From: JAVZLQ01 sp049972525
GTDB taxonomy: Archaea; Thermoproteota; Bathyarchaeia; Bathyarchaeales; Bathycorpusculaceae
Direction: 5' to 3'
NCBI GenBank assembly: GCA_049972525.1
Contig: JBMFKI010000016.1
Coordinates: 1 to 33,051, forward strand
DNA: 33,051 nt
The number at the start of each line of letters is the position of its first letter. Within the stretch, counting starts at the first letter, position 1. The translations under genes and the position numbers were made by a program. Below the pieces are notes generated by a model. That model saw only the letters and a list, made by a program, of their open reading frames with translations. It did not search any database and had not been told where the DNA came from. Shown piece after piece: positions 31,898-33,051 of the stretch.

Positions 31898-33051
31898 ATG
31901 GACTCTCATGCAGTGGTTGCTCTAGCGATCTTTGCAGTAACACTTTACATGATGATAAAGCGTCCACGTGGCATCAGTCTAGGTCTAGCCGCTGGAATAG
32001 GCGCAGCATCTTCGCTTTTGTTTGGAACGGTTACATTGGATGACGCCGTAACAGCATTTGCTGACATCTGGGATGCTGCTTTAGCCTTCATTGGAATTGT
32101 AACTTTATCTGTGACGTTAGACACCATGGGATTTTTCAAATGGGCGGCATTAAAAATTGTCAAGTTGGCTGGTGGAAGCGGATTAAAACTTTACTTTTAC
32201 GTTTCCTTGCTTACTGCTTGTGTAAGCATACTCTTTGCAAACGACAGCGCCGTGCTTATACTGACACCAATAGTTCTCGAAATCATCAGCCAATTAAAAA
32301 TAGATGCTGAAGGAAGACTAGCCTACCTTTTCTCTGCCGGGCTTATGGCTGACACCGCTGCGATGCCGCTGATTACGAGCAATCCGATAAACATTGTGAG
32401 CGCCGACTTTTTCAAATACAGCTTCATCGACCATCTTATTTTCATGGGACCCGTAGCTGCAGCCACCATAATTAGCAGTCTCCTTTTGGTTTACGCTTTT
32501 TTCAGAAAGAAAATTCCAAAGTCTTATTCGATTGAGCTTGTAGAGGCCTTAAATGTTGGAGGGCAACTGATAAGTCCTTCACTTTTAAGAGTAAGCATAA
32601 CAACTTTGATTGCAATTGATATAGGCTATGTTTTAGCTTCTTTAAATAGGCTTCCAGTTTCAATTGTCATATGTTCCGGCACACTGTTTCTTCTAGGAAT
32701 TTACATGGTAACTTTAAACAAGCCTTCAATGTTGAAAGAGGAGCGCAAAGGCATAAAAGGCATAGCAAAGGAGATCAACTGGGATATACTGCTTTTTATG
32801 ATAAGCATATTCCTAGTTGTTCAAGGATTAAGGCATACTGGCGCCGTGGAATTCTTTGCATATCTTTTCACAAAGACTCTTTCATTGCCGCAATTTCTAT
32901 CCGTGCTTGCACCAAGCATGATTGTCACAATAGGCGCAAGCGCAATGAACAACTGGCCAATGACTATCCTAGGCCTTTTATCGATAAAGCAAGCAGCAAA
33001 CAGCGTTAGCCTAAACTCTCAGAACCTTACAAGCTTGGTATTCTCAAACAT
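31898..33051 (+). CDS. arsB: ArsB-family transporter, 3' end outside window
   Basis: The frame runs open to the window end (384 codons seen). The membrane protein has the ArsB/NhaD-type pattern: FANDSAVLILTPIVLEI, GLMADTAAMPLITSNPINIV plus SADFF, NWDILLFMISIFLVVQGL and the second-half ASAMNNWPMTILGLLSI. These match the paired discontinuous-helix motifs of ArsB (FANDGA..., MNN-P) and the related Na+/H+ antiporters and P permeases. ArsB exports arsenite or antimonite. No arsenic regulator, reductase or ATPase is seen in this window, so the substrate is open; cation/proton exchange is an alternative. It is divergent from the NuoLMN operon. Confidence 0.85.
   Translation, partial: MDSHAVVALAIFAVTLYMMIKRPRGISLGLAAGIGAASSLLFGTVTLDDAVTAFADIWDAALAFIGIVTLSVTLDTMGFFKWAALKIVKLAGGSGLKLYFYVSLLTACVSILFANDSAVLILTPIVLEIISQLKIDAEGRLAYLFSAGLMADTAAMPLITSNPINIVSADFFKYSFIDHLIFMGPVAAATIISSLLLVYAFFRKKIPKSYSIELVEALNVGGQLISPSLLRVSITTLIAIDIGYVLASLNRLPVSIVICSGTLFLLGIYMVTLNKPSMLKEERKGIKGIAKEINWDILLFMISIFLVVQGLRHTGAVEFFAYLFTKTLSLPQFLSVLAPSMIVTIGASAMNNWPMTILGLLSIKQAANSVSLNSQNLTSLVFSN

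Noticed and set aside
1..33051. tRNA or rRNA genes, CRISPR arrays, insertion sequences, integration sites
   Set aside because: No T-loop-like consensus, regularly spaced repeats, transposase motifs or terminal inverted repeats were seen by eye. A covariance-model scan would be needed to exclude small RNAs.

Overview
The window looks archaeal. Candidate promoters are TATA boxes about 25 bases before a transcript start, several genes have little or no leader, and TTG and GTG starts are common. The gene content is also archaeal: a tetrahydromethanopterin-type formaldehyde-activating (Fae) domain, an F420-reductase-like (FrhB) protein next to complex I/Fpo-type membrane subunits, an ADP-forming acyl-CoA synthetase, archaeal TrmI, an RNase J-like nuclease and a trans-prenyltransferase. 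This mix fits an anaerobic TACK archaeon, most likely of the Bathyarchaeia type. That placement is inference from gene content; no rRNA or other phylogenetic marker is present.

Layout. 1-1.8 kb: the 3' part of a secreted beta-propeller protein followed by a 46-residue membrane protein with a strong ribosome binding site. 1.95-4.2 kb (minus): trmI downstream of a striking fusion of a DapA-family aldolase with Fae. A conserved-looking protein of unknown function (4.34-5.64 kb) is divergent from it. 5.6-6.8 kb: a sequon-rich cell-surface protein and a small membrane protein. 6.9-12.4 kb (minus): a probable operon of ADP-forming acyl-CoA synthetase alpha, a nucleotidyltransferase-kinase protein, an RNase J-like nuclease and malate dehydrogenase. 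12.4-14.9 kb (minus): an overlapping three-gene ABC-2 exporter. 15.0-16.8 kb (minus): an MTA/SAH deaminase-like amidohydrolase and a PadR regulator with a dyad operator candidate. 17.0-17.6 kb: a second PadR and a winged-helix protein. 17.75-21.3 kb (plus): a trans-prenyltransferase-family protein, then an MFS transporter tightly linked to a radical SAM/SPASM enzyme. 21.5-23.8 kb: an UlaG-like metallo-hydrolase facing a B12-binding radical SAM enzyme. 24-25.1 kb: a small gene and the decayed remains of an MFS drug-transporter gene. 25.2-31.7 kb (minus): an operon of NuoL-, NuoM- and NuoN-like subunits ending in a ferredoxin-FrhB-CBS fusion. 31.9 kb to the end: an ArsB-family transporter, cut by the window edge.

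How it may work together. The fusion protein suggests a direct link between aldol chemistry that releases or uses formaldehyde and the tetrahydromethanopterin C1 pathway. The NuoLMN/FrhB-CBS operon looks like the ion-pumping arm plus electron-input subunit of an F420H2- or ferredoxin-oxidising complex, with the other core subunits encoded elsewhere. Acd and malate dehydrogenase add substrate-level ATP formation and C4 metabolism. The best candidates for undescribed biology are the aldolase-Fae fusion, the CBS-regulated FrhB protein in the split complex I locus, and the MFS-radical SAM pair, which has short cysteine-containing reading frames nearby.
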